From contig JABMRJ010000007.1 in NCBI GenBank assembly GCA_013202745.1, forward strand, positions 1 to 32,569: a DNA stretch of 32,569 nt. The letters are read 5' to 3'. The translations under genes were made by a program, and so were the position numbers. The notes below the pieces were generated by a model. It was not told where the DNA came from. It did not search any database and worked only from the letters and a program-made list of their open reading frames with translations. The DNA is from Candidatus Omnitrophota bacterium (lineage in GTDB: Bacteria; Omnitrophota; Gorgyraeia; JABMRJ01). Below, one piece after another: positions 30,001-32,569 of the stretch (positions are counted from its first letter, which is position 1; every line of letters begins with the position of its first letter).

Positions 30001-32569
30001 GGTATAGACCATGGTCTATCATAAGAAGAATCTTCAATTTCGATGCAGAGGTATCGCCGCCCGGCCACTGGGATACCGTTGAGACGCTCTTTAAGAGTAT
30101 ATTTGAAAATGTGAAAGATAAGGAAGGTAAAGAAATCACCCCTTCAGTTACGTTGGATGATGTAAGCATAGAAAGTACACAGGTCGACGGCAGGACGATT
30201 AAGATATTGAAGATAAAACCAAAGCCCACCACATTTATAAACGAGAGAGACGAGCAAATGACAGTCGAATGGGATCCGGTAGAGATCCAGCTTCACCCTG
30301 ATGCACGGGGCCGGCTTGACGGCATGACAAGAGAATTATTCGAATCCCCAAGCATCGCCCTTCGTACCTATGAGGTGCTGCAGGACCGCATGCCTCTACA
30401 CAAGGATGAATTCGGTAGAGATTTTATCTTTGTAGGATTGCCTGATACAGGGAAGAGTTGGTTCTCAGAGAGGATTATAAGACTACTTTGCGGCCCTGAT
30501 ATGTTATCGGTTACATTTCAGAGAGGGACTCAGCCAGAGGATGTAACGGTAAGAAGACATATAAAAAAGGCCAGAACCGGCTGGACAGCACGGCCTTTAA
30601 TTACAGGTTTTGGAGACAGAGATAAAGTCGACAGCGACCCTGCCCAGAGGGGTAAGATTGTCCGATGTGAAGAGACGAACCAGGCCAATCCGAGACTTCT
30701 TTCCATATCGAGCGATGTAAGCCAGAACAAGCGTTTTATGACGCCTGATGGAAAAGAACATCACGCTGGACCCGGTTTCGGCACTATAGATACCATAAAT
30801 CCGCCCGGAAGACAGACATCTGTCTATGCCTTCTCACCTGAATATTTGGAACGGCGCACAATCTGGAGTTTCAATTTCCCGCCGCCTGAAGAAGAGGTAG
30901 ATATATTATTTAAGACATCAGGCCGAATGCTGAATACATATTTTATAGGGCATAAGGGTGAAGAGACCGGCGTGTGGAAGGGATTGATGGAGGTTATAAT
31001 CAAATTGCGCCAGATTGCCAAAGATAACCCGCAGGCATTACCACGTGCGCCCGGATTGAGCGCTACAAAGGACTTTGTAAAGACCGTCCGCAGTTATTAT
31101 GAGTCGGCAGCAGAAAATCTGGACAACTTTATTCTTACTAATTTCTTACGCTCTTATAATATTTCAGAGGAATATCACCCCGTAGTAATCAAGGCCTTTA
31201 AAGAGGCAGGGTTGTGGAACGAAGAAGGGACCGCTATCGAGACATTTATGGCCGGCCAGCCGATGCTGCTCGAAGGCTTAGAGCTCTTTAGAGTGCCCCA
31301 GACAGAGGATCCAGAAGTAAATAGGATCCTTTCCATGTTGCAACTGACCACAAAGAGTCCAGTCATACCAATAATGCTGAATGGCCTCAAAGATAAAACC
31401 ACCCTTTATATTCAGGAATGGAACGAAGCCGATATGGGAAGACGCCTTGCCATTGCCGCTAATCTAGTAGAGGCATACCAAATCCTTGGCGAGATAATAG
31501 AAAAGAGAGACCATTTACCCGAGAATAAGGAGAAGATGGAGGAGGCGAGGGGTGACATAAAGAAACATTTTAGTACATGCAATTGGTATCTTTCCATTCT
31601 GAATTACGAACCACAACAAATAAAAGAGGCCGTAAAGGTTATACCTAATACAAGCGATATTAATATAGATGAACTGTTAGTGTCGCTACAGCTATTTATC
31701 GATGTTGACGAATATGTACAGGATATTATTCAGAGGATAGACAGTGCCATAGATACTCGCAGGGCAGATTTTACAGGGAAACTTCTCCATGAACTCGCCC
31801 CTGACTTAACAATAGTTGAAAATACATATTACACAGTTTGGGATATAAATAATAAACTTCCAGACGATCACGCCTTCTCGCTATTCAACAGAATAGGCGA
31901 TGTTATTAACGAAAGCCCCTTTCCGTTGCCACAGCAAGAAATGGTGATAAGACAGAATTTATCATCGAAGACAGAGGAATTTCAAAATAAGACCGGAACT
32001 AGCGGCATACCCATCCTAGACGCGACAGAAAAAATAAAAGAGAGGCTTAATATAGAAGGGGATGCCAGAGATGTTTTATTGGAAACGCTGCGAGGCTATA
32101 AGTTATTCCTGCCCAAGCTATACAGATACTTAATAGTTAAGACTATACGAGCCGAACAAGAACAAGAGCGAAAAGAATCGCTTACTGCTTGTGAATCACT
32201 CTATCACATTTGGCAAGAGACGATAAGATCATACAGAAAACCGACTCCCCTAGACTGGTTTCAGCAGTTCTTATCACAACTAAAAAGGCCTGTTCCGGTT
32301 GAAGAAACGCCTGGTGAAGAGAGGCCTGAACCTCAATATCCTTTCTTATGGCAGATATTAGAGGACGGCCTTATCTCTGGCAGCGCCAGATTAAGCATAG
32401 ATGATGAGGTAATAGGCAGGATAAAAGAGAGGGTCGAAGGGGTTGATGTAGAGGAATTATATAATAGAAGTAAAACAGAATATTACTTAGGCCAATATCT
32501 ATATGGCATAAAGAAGGATAACCAAGAGGATCAAGACCTATTAAACAAGGCCTTTGATGCCGCAAAAAA
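1..32569 (+). CDS. Internal part of one giant multidomain membrane protein gene (both ends outside window)
   Basis: Frame 3 is open from position 3 to 32567 without an in-frame stop, giving about 10,855 residues, and the gene runs off both edges. Recognisable domains lie in this same frame from start to end (GDH near 5000-6330, J-domain near 11030, radical SAM near 17660, NagB near 21420, VWA near 27890, AAA+ near 29270 and 30440), so no frameshift splits it. About a dozen membrane segments or hairpins separate soluble domains. Four HExxH motifs and three CPBP-like membrane modules recur along it. There is no gap with a promoter, terminator or leader, so the domains must be translated together unless internal initiation occurs. 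Ultra-long ORFs are known from Omnitrophota, and that assignment is an inference. The function of the whole protein is unknown; a self-processed polyprotein and an envelope-spanning scaffold are both possible. Confidence 0.97.
33..95 (+). other. Transmembrane segment at left edge (domain of the giant CDS)
   Basis: Residues 11-31 are a Gly/Ala/Ile-rich hydrophobic helix followed by a PP-rich turn. It resembles the second helix of the hairpin modules at 7773-7931 and 9486-9644, which also end in an A(A)xP turn. The window therefore probably opens inside such a module. The ATG codons at 9 and 18 could in principle be starts, but only eight bases precede the first, so this cannot be judged. Confidence 0.6.
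513..887 (+). repeat. Internal protein duplication, copy 1 (helical repeat unit)
   Basis: About 125 residues that reappear at 1308-1715. Shared landmarks in the same order are LLILLW, RDEVKRL, a DYILAD-D block, LWFKGLFMPDL, and a closing DDEIVGFLEQI. The similarity shows in the protein but not as long identical DNA, so the duplication is old. Confidence 0.7.
1308..1715 (+). repeat. Internal protein duplication, copy 2 (helical repeat unit)
   Basis: About 136 residues matching 513-887: VIIQLW, RDEVKKLF, a DYVLDD-D block, LWLKGLFTPDL, then DKEIVRFLESI. The extra length comes mostly from a charged Arg/Lys/Glu insertion near 1443-1490. Confidence 0.7.
2901..3690 (+). other. Zincin-like metallopeptidase domain 1 (HEVAH motif)
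   Basis: The zinc-binding signature HExxH occurs as HEVAH at 3120-3134 (residues 1040-1044) within an HHEVAHIMIK helix, preceded by hydrophobic residues as in zincins. A strongly acidic helical segment around 3230-3290 (EDVEQVIADRIAFETA) could provide the third, glutamate ligand of a gluzincin, but this is a guess. Known members of the superfamily hydrolyse peptide bonds. The domain follows the HEAT region and is followed by a Pro/Ser/Thr-rich linker (3660-3700) and a membrane hairpin. HExxH can occur by chance, but three more copies in similar settings elsewhere in this protein raise the likelihood. I could not assign a specific peptidase family. Confidence 0.5.
3702..3856 (+). other. Membrane hairpin module (QSHPIVGI type)
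   Basis: Two hydrophobic helices joined by a short loop. The entry sequence STIVQSHPIVGI resembles GTVARNHPVVGI at 7773 and GTVARSHPIAGI at 9486, so this is a diverged member of the same recurring module. It separates zincin-like domain 1 from a helical region. A hairpin returns the chain to the same side of the membrane. Confidence 0.75.
3857..4382 (+). other. Long-helix, coiled-coil-like region, unrecognised
   Basis: About 175 residues of charged and hydrophobic heptad-like helix (examples near 3950-4080 and 4130-4370) directly after a membrane hairpin and before another. The arrangement recalls the helical signalling or spacer regions that follow membrane anchors, but no family motif is seen. 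No function is assigned. Confidence 0.5.
4383..4940 (+). other. Membrane module enclosing a HEGAH zinc-peptidase-like motif (zincin-like 2)
   Basis: A Gly/Ser-rich linker leads to two hydrophobic helices (4446-4556), a charged loop, the HExxH sequence HEGAH at 4704-4718 (residues 1568-1572), then two more hydrophobic helices (4803-4919). HExxH next to membrane helices is the general layout of integral-membrane zinc proteases (M48 and M50 types). The further ligands of those families could not be identified, so the family is uncertain. It lies immediately before the glutamate dehydrogenase domain, where a protease could cut or where the helices simply anchor the enzyme. Confidence 0.5.
4983..6330 (+). 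other. Glutamate dehydrogenase (Glu/Leu/Phe/Val dehydrogenase) domain, apparently complete
   Basis: This domain matches NAD(P)-dependent glutamate dehydrogenase, which interconverts glutamate with 2-oxoglutarate and ammonia. All expected landmarks are present in order: KGGIRFHP (Lys codon 5124), MTWKNA (Lys 5196), GGAKSG (catalytic Lys 5232), IPAPDVGT (Asp 5364), AKPVGKGGSKGR with ATGQG (5595-5650), the Rossmann GGYGKVG at 5724-5744, ELANGPTT near 6030, and PDIFANIGGVGVSYFEW with Ser at 6132. About 45 extra residues replace the short segment usually found between FADEY and VVTxKP (5412-5582). The domain is about 440 residues, close to the free-standing enzyme. Standalone GDH is a soluble hexamer, so a copy fused inside a membrane polypeptide is very unusual. 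Conserved active-site residues argue that it is, or recently was, active. Substrate preference within the family is not certain. Confidence 0.93.
6366..7110 (+). other. Uridine-kinase/phosphoribulokinase-like P-loop domain with altered Walker A
   Basis: After a helical lead-in, a P-loop occurs at 6552-6575 as GPLSVGKV, followed by a VLNLDAYPEG strand and loop like the LDDYF region of uridine kinases. Then come an IVEGTRTLDE motif near 6776 and PLTSLDLRL at 6888-6914, which leads into a basic helical C-terminal part ending with LPYEIALIKDKVWPLL. This order matches the uridine kinase group fused to TGS domains in other bacteria. The residue after the P-loop Lys is normally Ser or Thr, which binds Mg; here it is Val (codon 6573). 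That suggests weak or no phosphotransfer. It sits directly behind the GDH domain without a membrane spacer. Another P-loop kinase of the same superfamily remains possible. Confidence 0.65.
7111..7772 (+). other. Nucleotidyltransferase (Pol beta superfamily) domain 1
   Basis: A helical part (7111-7360) precedes the nucleotidyltransferase signature: Gly-Ser at 7452-7457 (IYGSTLSDER) followed by DID at 7488-7496 (SSDIDLIL). This is the hG[GS]...DxD pattern that binds Mg-NTP in the minimal nucleotidyltransferase fold (MNT, KNTase, Cca types). Such enzymes transfer nucleotides to proteins, RNA or small molecules. The third acidic residue may be the Glu of EVEL near 7728. The domain closes with a charged linker leading to the membrane hairpin at 7773. 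The substrate cannot be predicted. Confidence 0.65.
7773..7850 (+). repeat. Direct DNA repeat, partner of 9486-9563
   Basis: 78 bases with 9 differences from 9486-9563 (about 88 percent). Codes for the entry and first helix of the membrane hairpin. Confidence 0.88.
7773..7931 (+). other. Membrane hairpin module, copy A (GTVARNHPVVGI)
   Basis: About 53 residues with two hydrophobic helices and an AAPP exit turn. It is a close paralogue of the hairpin at 9486-9644: the first 78 bases differ at only 9 positions by my count, including a perfectly conserved stretch of about 30 bases. The two copies bracket the third HExxH domain. A third, more diverged copy lies at 3702. Confidence 0.85.
7932..9230 (+). 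other. Zincin-like metallopeptidase domain 3 (HELAH motif)
   Basis: HExxH appears as HELAH at 8619-8633 (residues 2873-2877) in the context GTRYHELAHARDHSLG, which is zincin-like. A candidate third ligand is the Glu in LAITEASAYLRS around 8844-8879, spaced and shaped like the Glu helix of gluzincins. The N-terminal half is mixed alpha/beta without recognisable motifs; the C-terminal part includes EPWWGIFNLYNP (near 8892) and a Gly-rich loop. The domain is enclosed by two nearly identical membrane hairpins. Peptidase activity is inferred from the motif only. Confidence 0.55.
9231..9485 (+). other. Acidic linker and small helical unit
   Basis: A Glu/Thr/Lys-rich linker (9150-9290) is followed by about 60 residues forming a compact helical unit with a short beta end (FEERDGKWYRVRG, ending near 9478). 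The unit leads directly into the membrane hairpin at 9486. No family was recognised. Confidence 0.4.
9486..9563 (+). repeat. Direct DNA repeat, partner of 7773-7850
   Basis: Copy of 7773-7850, lying downstream of zincin-like domain 3. Synonymous positions are largely conserved, so the copy is recent or has been homogenised. Confidence 0.88.
9486..9644 (+). other. Membrane hairpin module, copy B (GTVARSHPIAGI)
   Basis: Two hydrophobic helices with the same entry motif and AASP exit as the hairpin at 7773-7931. Near-identity at the DNA level, including synonymous positions, indicates recent duplication or gene conversion. It separates zincin-like domain 3 from the second nucleotidyltransferase-like domain. 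Confidence 0.85.
9645..10349 (+). other. Nucleotidyltransferase-like domain 2
   Basis: The core reads MIGNYVKYPRFNDIDIMIL, with DID at 9903-9911 and an upstream Gly-Asn (9873-9878) in place of the usual Gly-Ser. A following strand, KVECEIF near 9990-10007, sits where the third acidic residue of the fold is expected. C-terminal helices follow (10080-10340), as in MNT-type proteins. GS to GN weakens the nucleotide-binding loop, so activity is uncertain. The domain lies between hairpins 9486 and 10350. It shows only fold-level resemblance to the domain at 7111-7772. Confidence 0.5.
10350..10500 (+). other. Two-helix membrane segment
   Basis: Two hydrophobic stretches rich in Ile, Ala and Val (10359-10410 and 10431-10493), separated by a Gly/Ala loop and followed by the basic stop-transfer-like KMINRRRE. 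The sequence is unlike the SHPI-type hairpins, so it is a different anchor. Confidence 0.75.
10501..11109 (+). other. Basic helical linker, RGRP motif and J-domain (DnaJ-like) with intact HPD
   Basis: After a helical stretch, a very basic segment contains RRGRPGRP at 10881-10904, whose RGRP core resembles an AT-hook. The J-domain follows (10938-11106): a first helix, then NWEDVKRAYRRLA, then HPD at 11028-11036, then the third helix with QAEARFKVIGAMYK. The HPD loop is what stimulates the ATPase of DnaK-type Hsp70, so the domain should be able to recruit Hsp70. Its place close behind a two-helix anchor suggests Hsp70 recruitment at the membrane, perhaps to help fold or translocate this giant chain. 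The AT-hook reading is weak, since short basic Gly/Pro linkers can imitate it. Confidence 0.85.
11110..11534 (+). other. Helical region, unrecognised
   Basis: About 140 residues of mixed charged helix between the J-domain and the first CPBP-like module, including a Trp-rich stretch (11330-11385). The end is basic (ERGKRERRLLRSL). No motif was recognised. Confidence 0.4.
11535..11911 (+). other. CPBP/Rce1-like multi-pass membrane module, copy 1
   Basis: A hydrophobic, multi-helix block. Three short motifs appear in the order and rough spacing of CPBP glutamic intramembrane proteases (Rce1 / Abi family, usually EExxFRG, FxxxH and HxxxN/D): EQVIFW at 11613-11630, FGLLH at 11703-11717, and HDIWN at 11862-11876. 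Glu-Glu is reduced to Glu-Gln and the Arg is replaced by Trp, so catalysis may be lost. The block starts with GAGMIPALSWALTKM and contains GMPNAPP, both repeated in the copies at 14436 and 24108. The family assignment rests on motifs alone. Confidence 0.5.
11731..11832 (+). repeat. Direct DNA repeat, partner of 14632-14733
   Basis: These 102 bases match 14632-14733 with only 3 differences by my count. The offset of 2901 bases is constant through the preceding module (11538 aligns with 14439), so the two modules align without gaps for about 295 bases. Confidence 0.9.
11912..14435 (+). other. Large unrecognised soluble region (about 840 residues)
   Basis: The region lies between two copies of the CPBP-like module. 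The first third is helical and basic. A middle part (12600-12960) contains many Asn, Ala and Tyr residues (for example QYAAPLAYRLGG). The last part (13080-14400) is mixed alpha/beta, with a hydrophobic helix near 13597-13633 (GLLVYAGMVIWHL) and a Cys-containing start (VPCTEARFGRP at 13077). I see no P-loop, HExxH, DxD or CxxC pair. No function is assigned. Confidence 0.4.
14439..14653 (+). repeat. Direct DNA repeat, partner of 24117-24331
   Basis: These 215 bases align without gaps to 24117-24331 (offset 9678). I count 24 differences, about 89 percent identity, including an uninterrupted run of 53 identical bases. Many synonymous sites are conserved, so this is recent copying or conversion rather than protein-level constraint alone. 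Confidence 0.9.
14632..14733 (+). repeat. Direct DNA repeat, partner of 11731-11832
   Basis: Matches 11731-11832 with 3 differences in 102 bases. It codes for the segment from GMPNAPP to the LPYIATP helix of the CPBP-like module. Confidence 0.9.
15060..16300 (+). other. GT-B-like glycosyltransferase-type region (tentative)
   Basis: The N-terminal part begins with a strand and a Gly-rich loop (EIFIPCWTKEGLGDL, 15096-15137) then a helix ending DALNKRG, as in the first Rossmann half of GT-B enzymes. The C-terminal part has LLLGISDFGIVSGANTYMDA (16122-16181), which looks like the donor-binding half, where a strand-loop SGA-T motif is followed by a helix and a PPFAVFP strand (16209). This resembles nucleotide-sugar transferases only in layout, and catalytic residues cannot be named. 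The region follows the membrane helices at 14990 and precedes a helical stretch before the radical SAM domain. Confidence 0.35.
16301..16940 (+). other. Helical linker region, unrecognised
   Basis: About 210 residues of mostly charged helix between the GT-B-like and radical SAM regions. It includes a Pro-rich turn at 16545-16590. No motif was recognised. Confidence 0.4.
16944..18260 (+). other. Radical SAM domain with N-terminal B12-binding-like Rossmann domain
   Basis: A Rossmann-like half (16944-17440: KILFVTHAG, then FDIVCYTTQN and LLEFGGE strands) has the layout of the cobalamin-binding domains found in front of many radical SAM proteins. It lacks the DxHxxG cobalamin motif, so it may not bind B12. 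The radical SAM half has the cluster-binding CPLGCAFC at 17658-17681 (Cys codons 17658, 17670 and 17679; CxxxCxxC). It continues with an acidic strand (LIFFNDDDF, 17827-17853), FFVYTGYES near 17920, and KRILVGQETF near 17998. These match the beta strands and SAM-contact positions of the TIM barrel. The enzyme would generate a 5'-deoxyadenosyl radical from SAM; the substrate is unknown. Such oxygen-sensitive chemistry points to an anaerobic cytoplasm-side location. Confidence 0.88.
18261..18806 (+). other. Helical linker region, unrecognised
   Basis: Charged helical stretch of about 180 residues joining the radical SAM and DHH-like domains. No motif was recognised. Confidence 0.4.
18807..20040 (+). 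other. DHH-family phosphoesterase-like domain, metal site degraded
   Basis: The fold signature of RecJ/archaeal DHH phosphoesterases is recognisable. VLVYDNSVDGVASAAIVERA (18822-18881) stands for the usual H-x-DADG block, IFANLNI near 18981 for the DLG strand, FIINHHGN at 19047-19070 for the IDHH motif, SSSTTAYLAV for the helix after it, and LGAVGDNHD at 19269-19295 for the fourth motif. Metal-binding residues are altered: the first H-x-D pair reads DNSVDG, the DLG strand reads NLN, and DHH is NHH (Asn codon 19053). This looks like an inactive or repurposed phosphoesterase. A second, DHHA1-like part extends to about 20040. Family members are nucleases or cyclic-dinucleotide phosphodiesterases. 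Confidence 0.7.
20041..21314 (+). other. Unrecognised mixed region (about 425 residues)
   Basis: Contains a beta-rich stretch (20190-20380, with a YIYLKYDHRGN hairpin), another strand block (20485-20650, ending YLFINTARWSYEGFC) and helices leading to the NagB-like domain (20850-21300). No catalytic motif is recognisable. It separates the DHH-like and NagB-like domains without any membrane helix. Confidence 0.35.
21315..22440 (+). other. Glucosamine-6-phosphate deaminase (NagB/6PGL) domain
   Basis: Matches the sugar-phosphate isomerase/deaminase fold of NagB, which converts glucosamine 6-phosphate to fructose 6-phosphate and ammonia. Landmarks: ATGSTMLSLYK (phosphate loop, from 21411), FNLDEY (21498-21515, Asp 21507), RWYMWENFF at 21555-21580, LQFLGVG near 21791, GTGGHIGFNE (21879-21908, His 21891, Glu 21906), and AVTAGIATIMGAQRIV (22242-22289). 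In NagB the loop reads G-x-D-G-H-I-A-F-N-E; here the Asp, an active-site residue, is replaced by Gly. About 25 extra residues lie between the LGVG strand and the GHIGFNE loop. The fold is confident, but activity is doubtful. A PIG-L-like region follows, as in known NagB-PIG-L fusion proteins. Confidence 0.85.
22441..23890 (+). other. PIG-L (LmbE-like) N-deacetylase domain fused to NagB
   Basis: PHSDDVAICISGLLFKL at 22725-22775 corresponds to the zinc-binding PHPDD motif that opens PIG-L deacetylases, and TTILTATNGYTAVW to the next strand. Further on are AAESLGID (23203-23226), LDLPFYLT (23247-23270), and a late DIDPRGTH block at 23649-23669 whose His (23667) matches the third zinc ligand region, then YHGAWGEYP near 23755. 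In several bacteria a NagB domain is followed by this domain in one protein, which supports both calls. Family members remove acetyl groups from GlcNAc-type sugars. An insertion (22900-23200) makes it longer than usual. The P to S change in PHPDD is mild, and the His and Asp ligands are kept. Confidence 0.7.
23891..24107 (+). other. Acidic linker
   Basis: About 70 residues, Asp/Glu/Pro-rich, joining the PIG-L-like domain to the third CPBP-like membrane module. No motif was recognised. Confidence 0.5.
24108..24640 (+). other. CPBP/Rce1-like multi-pass membrane module, copy 3
   Basis: Same start as the other copies (GAGMISALSWALTKM). EQIIFWG at 24192-24212 (normally EExxFRG), FAFLH at 24282-24296, and HHMAN at 24465-24479, which matches HxxxN. 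The part after GMPNAPP diverges from copies 1 and 2, with a different set of Ala-rich helices, then a further helix and the APES exit near 24628. This looks like a homologous front half joined to a different back half. Loss of the second Glu and of the Arg argues against catalysis. Confidence 0.55.
24117..24331 (+). repeat. Direct DNA repeat, partner of 14439-14653
   Basis: About 89 percent identity over 215 bases with 14439-14653. The match ends at the GMPNAPP codons, after which the two copies are unrelated. Confidence 0.9.
24641..25790 (+). other. Zincin-like metallopeptidase domain 4 (HELIH motif, candidate Glu ligand)
   Basis: HExxH as HELIH at 25221-25235 (residues 8407-8411) sits in WRFSLKHELIHYLAFHN, the typical helix of gluzincins, after a beta hairpin (FFDPLTKKVCFPK, 25146-25184). 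About 64 residues on, FKEGHTSFLIEP (25407-25442) has the EGxT pattern often carrying the third, Glu ligand of gluzincins (Glu codon 25413). This is the best supported of the four HExxH regions. N-terminal helices (24680-25060) and C-terminal helices (25480-25740) surround the core. It directly follows the third CPBP-like module. Specificity is unknown. Confidence 0.65.
25791..26640 (+). other. Helical region before the VWA unit
   Basis: Begins with a beta-rich, Pro/Tyr-containing stretch (25790-25900), then long helices. The last helix has the run AVEKMMQQALQGFMSGL (26596-26646) before Gly-rich sequence. N-terminal helices with an acidic or Gly-rich middle in front of a VWA domain recall CobT/NorD-type chelatase or activator subunits. 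This comparison is an inference. Confidence 0.35.
26641..27480 (+). other. Low-complexity and coiled-coil tract
   Basis: A Gly/Ser/Pro/Glu-rich stretch (26650-26760) is followed by heptad-like coiled coils (26763-26840, 26920-26990 and 27090-27190). Between them lie Ser/Gly/Ala/Gln-rich segments in which short GI/DIS units recur (for example GISKGAGDISEGG). The tract ends in a Lys/Pro/Ala-rich linker (27350-27480). No catalytic motif. It would act as a flexible or oligomerising stalk in front of the VWA domain. Confidence 0.65.
27481..28560 (+). other. VWA domain with intact MIDAS, followed by a transmembrane helix
   Basis: A charged helical lead-in (27650-27780, EFKRKIASQIDKF) precedes the VWA fold, as in CobT, NorD and other AAA+-partner VWA proteins. 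The MIDAS metal site is intact: GIDTSQSMG with Asp 27891, Ser 27897 and Ser 27903 (DxSxS). A later ASSNDAEAL (28161-28187) carries the downstream Asp position, and LWIGDGN (28239-28259) fits the third MIDAS loop. One hydrophobic helix (28497-28558) follows. VWA domains bind a divalent metal and partner acidic residues, and they commonly work with MoxR-type AAA+ ATPases; here both are on the same chain. Confidence 0.85.
28561..29240 (+). other. Beta-rich region, propeller-blade-like, unrecognised
   Basis: Short strands with Tyr, Gly and Asp turns, for example PNSISVDTQGFVYVFY (29101-29148), resemble a single blade of NHL/kelch-type propellers. Only one or two blades fit, so this may be an insert between the VWA and AAA+ units rather than a full propeller. 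Confidence 0.4.
29241..29730 (+). other. MoxR/midasin-like AAA+ domain 1 (Walker A altered, Walker B intact)
   Basis: Walker A region GEGGVGKG at 29268-29291 has the loop and Lys (29286), but the usual following Thr/Ser is Gly (29289). Walker B is strong: WVVFIDEFNKV, with Asp 29478 and Glu 29481. The sensor-1 strand VVVAGNPP carries Asn 29604. This order matches the MoxR/CbbQ/midasin AAA+ clade, whose members remodel protein complexes together with VWA proteins. Walker A loss predicts reduced nucleotide binding, with catalytic Glu kept in trans or cis. It is followed by AAA+ domain 2 on the same chain. Confidence 0.75.
29731..30290 (+). other. AAA+ lid and linker region
   Basis: Helices (29750-29830 and 29840-29990) in the position of the AAA+ small domain, then a Tyr/Arg/Pro-rich helical stretch and a beta hairpin (IKILKIKPKPT, 30199-30231). 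This links AAA+ 1 to AAA+ 2. No separate function is assigned. Confidence 0.5.
30291..30960 (+). other. AAA+ domain 2 (Walker A intact, Walker B altered)
   Basis: Walker A GLPDTGKS at 30435-30458 is complete (Lys 30453, Ser 30456). Where Walker B is expected, KIVRCEETNQ (30654-30683) has Arg and Cys in the hydrophobic strand and Glu in place of the first acidic Asp; the second Glu (30672) remains. Sensor-1-like FGTIDTINPP carries Asn 30798. C-terminal Phe/Pro segments match the MoxR lid start. AAA+ 1 has the reverse defect, so the two may form one functional composite pair. Confidence 0.72.
30961..32569 (+). other. Helical C-terminal portion within the window, unrecognised
   Basis: About 535 residues of predominantly charged helix after AAA+ 2, with an occasional Trp and Tyr-rich helix. 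Reading continues past the right edge (last codons AAA then two bases). No motif was recognised; HELAP at 31788 is not a metallopeptidase signature. Confidence 0.45.

Noticed and set aside
31788-31802. HELAP as a fifth zinc-peptidase motif
   Set aside because: The last position is Pro rather than His, so it does not match HExxH.

Overview
The whole window lies inside one protein-coding gene. Plus-strand reading frame 3 (codons starting at 3, 6, 9 and so on) stays open from the first base to the last. I read about 10,855 codons without an in-frame stop and found neither the true start nor the stop. There is no intergenic space, and I see no tRNA, rRNA, CRISPR array, transposase, terminator or promoter. 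Residue numbers below are codon position divided by 3, counted from the window start. The Ile codon ATA and Arg codons AGA/AGG are frequent and composition looks even throughout, as expected for one native bacterial gene. Ultra-long ORFs of this kind have, to my knowledge, been reported in Omnitrophota (PVC superphylum). I infer such an ultrasmall or predatory lineage, but nothing in the window proves the taxon.

Layout. 1-2900: end of a membrane segment, then HEAT-like helical repeats. 2900-4940: two HExxH (zincin-like) regions with membrane hairpins. 4983-7770: a complete glutamate dehydrogenase, a uridine-kinase-like P-loop domain and a nucleotidyltransferase. 7773-9644: a third HExxH domain between two near-duplicate membrane hairpins. 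9700-11110: a second nucleotidyltransferase-like domain, a hairpin and a J-domain. 11535-14990: two copies of a multi-pass membrane module resembling CPBP/Rce1 proteases, around 2.5 kb of unrecognised protein. 15060-20040: a GT-B-like region, a radical SAM domain and a degenerate DHH phosphoesterase. 21315-23890: a NagB + PIG-L pair. 24108-25700: a third CPBP-like module and a fourth HExxH domain. 25700-32569: a coiled-coil, low-complexity tract, a VWA domain, a beta-rich stretch, two MoxR/midasin-like AAA+ domains and a helical tail.

How it may work (inference). The polypeptide alternates soluble domains with related membrane modules, some of which have been copied within the gene. Several enzymes keep their catalytic residues (GDH, radical SAM, J-domain HPD, VWA MIDAS). 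Others have lost key ones (DHH to NHH, a P-loop Ser/Thr to Val, the NagB DGH aspartate, Walker A of the first AAA+). Together with the protease-like motifs this suggests either a membrane-threaded polyprotein cut by its own or other proteases, or a huge envelope-spanning scaffold that has captured enzyme folds. Sequence alone cannot decide between these.
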